64,000 nt of DNA from Cherax quadricarinatus. Taxonomy: Eukaryota > Arthropoda > Malacostraca > Decapoda > Parastacidae. Within the stretch, counting starts at the first letter, position 1. Each line of letters starts with the position of its first letter. Positions 61,301 through 64,000 of this stretch are shown here, one piece after another. A program made the translations under genes and the position numbers. The DNA is taken from contig NC_091372.1 in assembly GCF_038502225.1 (NCBI RefSeq), forward strand, positions 7,568,257 through 7,632,256. Direction: 5' to 3'. The notes under the pieces were generated by a model that searched no databases, was not told the origin of the DNA, and was given only the letters and a program-made list of their open reading frames with translations.

Positions 61301-64000
61301 GTACCTCCCTGGGTGGTTGCTGTCTACCAACCTACTACCACAGGACGGTAGTACCTCCCTGGGTGGTTGCTGTCTACCAACCTACTACCACAGGACGGTA
61401 GTACCTCCCTGGGTGGTTGCTGTCTACCAACCTACTACCACAGGACGGTAGTACCTCCCTGGGTGGTTGCTGTCTACCAACCTACTACCACAGGACGGTA
61501 GTACCTCCCTGGGTGGTTGCTGTCTACCAACCTACTACCACAGGACGGTAGTACCTCCCTGGGTGGTTGCTGTCTACCAACCTACTACCACAGGACGGTA
61601 GTACCTCCCTGGGTGGTTACTGTCTACCAACCTGCTAACACAGGACGATAGTACCTTTCTGGGTGGTTGTGTCTACCAACCTACCACCACAGGACGGTAG
61701 TACCTCCCTGGGTGGTTGCTGTCTACCAACCTACTACCACAGGGCTGTAGTACCTCCCTGGGTGGTTGCTGTCTACCATCCTAGTACCACAGGACGGTAG
61801 TACCTCCCTGGGTGGTTGCTGTCTACCATCCTAGTACCACAGGACGGTAGTACCTCCCTGGGTGGTTACTGTCTACCAACCTACTACCACAGGACGGTAG
61901 TACCTCCCTGGGTGGTTGCTGTCTACCAACCTACTACCACAGGACGGTAGTACCTCCCTGGGTGGTTGCTGTCTACCAACCTACTACCACAGGACGGTAG
62001 TACCTCCCTGGGTGGTTGCTGTCTACCAACCTACTACCACAGGACGGTAGTACCTCCCTGGGTGGTTGCTGTCTACCAACCTACTACCACAGGACGGTAG
62101 TACCTCCCTGGGTGGTTGCTGTCTACCAACCTACTACCACAGGACGGTAGTACCTCCCTGGGTGGTTGCTGTCTACCAACCTACTACCACAGGACGGTAG
62201 TACCTCCCTGGGTGGTTGCTGTCTACCAACCTACTACCACAGGACGGTAGTACCTCCCTGGGTGGTTGCTGTCTACCAACCTACTACCACAGGACGGTAG
62301 TACCTCCCTGGGTGGTTGCTGTCTACCAACCTACTACCACAGGACGGTAGTACCTCCCTGGGTGGTTGCTGTCTACCAACCTACTACCACAGGACGGTAG
62401 TACCTCCCTGGGTGGTTGCTGTCTACCAACCTACTACCACAGGACGGTAGTACCTCCCTGGGTGGTTGCTGTCTACCAACCTACTACCACAGGACGGTAG
62501 TACCTCCCTGGGTGGTTGCTGTCTACCAACCTACTACCACAGGACGGTAGTACCTCCCTGGGTGGTTGCTGTCTACCAACCTACTACCACAGGACGGCAA
62601 CCTACTACCACAGGAGGGTATTGCCTCCCTGGGTGGTTGTTGTCTACCAACCTACTACCACAGGAGGGTAGTACCTCCCTGGGTGGTTGTTGTCTACCAA
62701 CCTACTACCACAGGAGGGTAGTACCTCCCTGGGTGGTTGTTGTCTACCAACCTACTACCACAGGACGGTAGTACCTCCCTGGGTGGTTGTTGTCTACCAA
62801 CCTACTACCACAGGGCGGTAGTACCTCCCTGGGTGGTTGCTGTCTACCAACCTACAACCAGAGGAGGGTAGTACCTCCCTGGGTGGTTGTTGTCTACCAA
62901 CCTACTACCACAGGAGGGTAGTACCTCCCTGGGTGGTTGTTGTCTACCAACCTACTACCACAGAAGGGTAGTACCTCCCTGGGTGGTTGTTGTCTACCAA
63001 CCTACTACCACAGGAGGGTAGTACCTCCCTGGGTGGTTGCTGTCTACCAACCTACTACCACAGGACAGTAGTACCTCCCTGGGTGGTTGCTGTCTACCAA
63101 CCTACTACCACAGGACGGTAGTACCTCCCTGGGTGGTTGTTGTCTACCAACCTACTACCACAGGAGGGTAGTACCTCCCTGGGTGGTTGTTGTCTACCAA
63201 CCAACTACCACAGGACGGTAGTACCTCCCTGGGTGGTTGTTGTCTACCAACCTACTACCACAGGACGGTAGTACCTCCCTGGGTGGTTGTTGACTACCAA
63301 TCTACAACCACAGGACGGTAGTGCATCCCTGGGTGGTTGTTGTCTGCCAACCTACTACCACAGGACGGTAGTACCTCCCTGGGTGGTTGTTGTCTACCAA
63401 CCTACTACCACAGACCGGTAGTATCTCCCTGGGTGGTTGTTGTCTACCAACCTACTACCAAAAGACGGTAGTACCTCCCTGGGTGCTTGTTGTCTACCAA
63501 CCTACAACCACAGGACGGTAGTACATCCCTGGGTGGTTGTCTACCAACCTTCAACCACAGGACGGTAGTACCTCCCTGGGTGGTTGTTGTCTACCAACCT
63601 ACTACCACAGGTCGGTAGTACCTCCCTGGGTGGTTGTTGTCTACCAACCTACTACCACAGGTCGGTAGTACCTCCCTGGGTGGTTGTTGTCTACCAACCT
63701 ACTACCACAGGACGGTAGTACCTCCCTGGGTGGTTGTTGTCTTCCAACCTACTACTACAGGACGGTAGTACCTCCCTGGGTGGTTGTTGTCTACCATCCT
63801 ACTACCACAGGACGGTAGTACCTCCCTGGGTGGTTGTTGTCTACCAACCTACTTCCACAGGACGGTAGTACCTCCCTGGGTGGTTGTTGTCTACCAACCT
63901 ACTACCACAGGACGGTAGTACCTCCCTGGGTGGTTGTTGTCTACCAACCTACTACCACAGGACGGTAGTACCTCCCTGGATGGTTGTTGTCTACCAACCT
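55320..64000. repeat. 50-bp satellite, about 170 copies, running off the right edge
   Basis: The unit is 50 bp: GGTTGTTGTCTACCAACCTA then CTACCACAGGACGGTAGTAC then CTCCCTGGGT. Variants include GGTTGCTGTC, ACAACCACAG, ACTACCAAAGG and TACATCCC. Units of 49 bp (TGGTGG) occur at the left end. Blocks of variants recur about 1,297 bp apart (e.g. CTACCAATCT at 56781 and 58078). The stretch 60160-62590 is almost uniform. Short periodic frames are not genes. The unit matches the reversed 5' end of the dispersed element at 23105-23155. Confidence 0.97.

Overview
This 64-kb window is repeat-dominated eukaryotic DNA, most likely from a decapod crustacean. The reasons are long TTAGG-type arrays (the arthropod telomere pentamer), several families of truncated non-LTR retrotransposons (LINEs) with microsatellite tails, a tRNA-derived SINE, very long (TA)n and (CA)n tracts, and dispersed repeats of a type I associate with decapod genomes. 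The species cannot be fixed from the sequence. Only one host coding exon is convincing: a short terminal exon at 5189-5338 with a 3' splice site, a TPR-like helical pair, a stop codon and a nearby AATAAA.

Layout. 1-4018: 30-bp satellite. 4256-4800: 45-bp repeat. 5189-5390: terminal exon and poly(A) signal. 5485-6062: 60-bp repeat. 7063-7482: 8-bp repeat fused to a tRNA-SINE. 8079-8389: GC-rich insert between 13-bp direct repeats. 8490-9960: 52-bp satellite. 10380-11770: LINE-A copy 1. 12385-12529: near-perfect foldback between (TA)n tracts. 13010-14850: 21-bp minisatellite. 15176-15910: 49-bp satellite. 16655-18480: degenerate and pure TTAGG array. 18618-19133: two copies of a dispersed repeat. 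19816-21087: LINE-B, minus strand. 21310-22020: 40-42-bp repeat built from TTAGG and a LINE-B tail motif. 22465-22850: 18-bp repeat. 23105-23585: dispersed repeat. 23590-24898: LINE-C, minus strand, RTE-like. 25216-26650 and 27015-30634: LINE-A copies 2 and 3 in tandem, copy 3 carrying a nested LINE-E. 30878-32130: 18-bp repeat. 32296-33541: LINE-D, minus strand. 33828-54011: a 20-kb array of 15-bp repeats in two subfamilies, interrupted by LINE-B copy 1 at 44627-46112. 54115-54270: 20-bp repeat. 54400-54835: 59-bp repeat. 54785-55315: inverted pair of LINE-B-derived fragments. 55320-64000 (window end): 50-bp satellite.

The theme of the window is tandem arrays that resemble pieces of the mobile elements beside them. 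The 50-bp satellite matches the start of the dispersed element at 23.1 kb. The 8-bp array matches the SINE A-box. The 40-42-bp array contains the LINE-B terminal motif. The (CA)n tracts follow LINE-A ends. The 59-bp array matches the edge of the inverted LINE-B composite. The very long open frames over the arrays (up to about 2,000 codons) arise because unit lengths are multiples of three and lack stops; I do not regard them as genes. No bacterial features, CRISPR arrays or complete autonomous elements were seen. Long identical arrays are also where assemblies err, so copy numbers should be treated with care.
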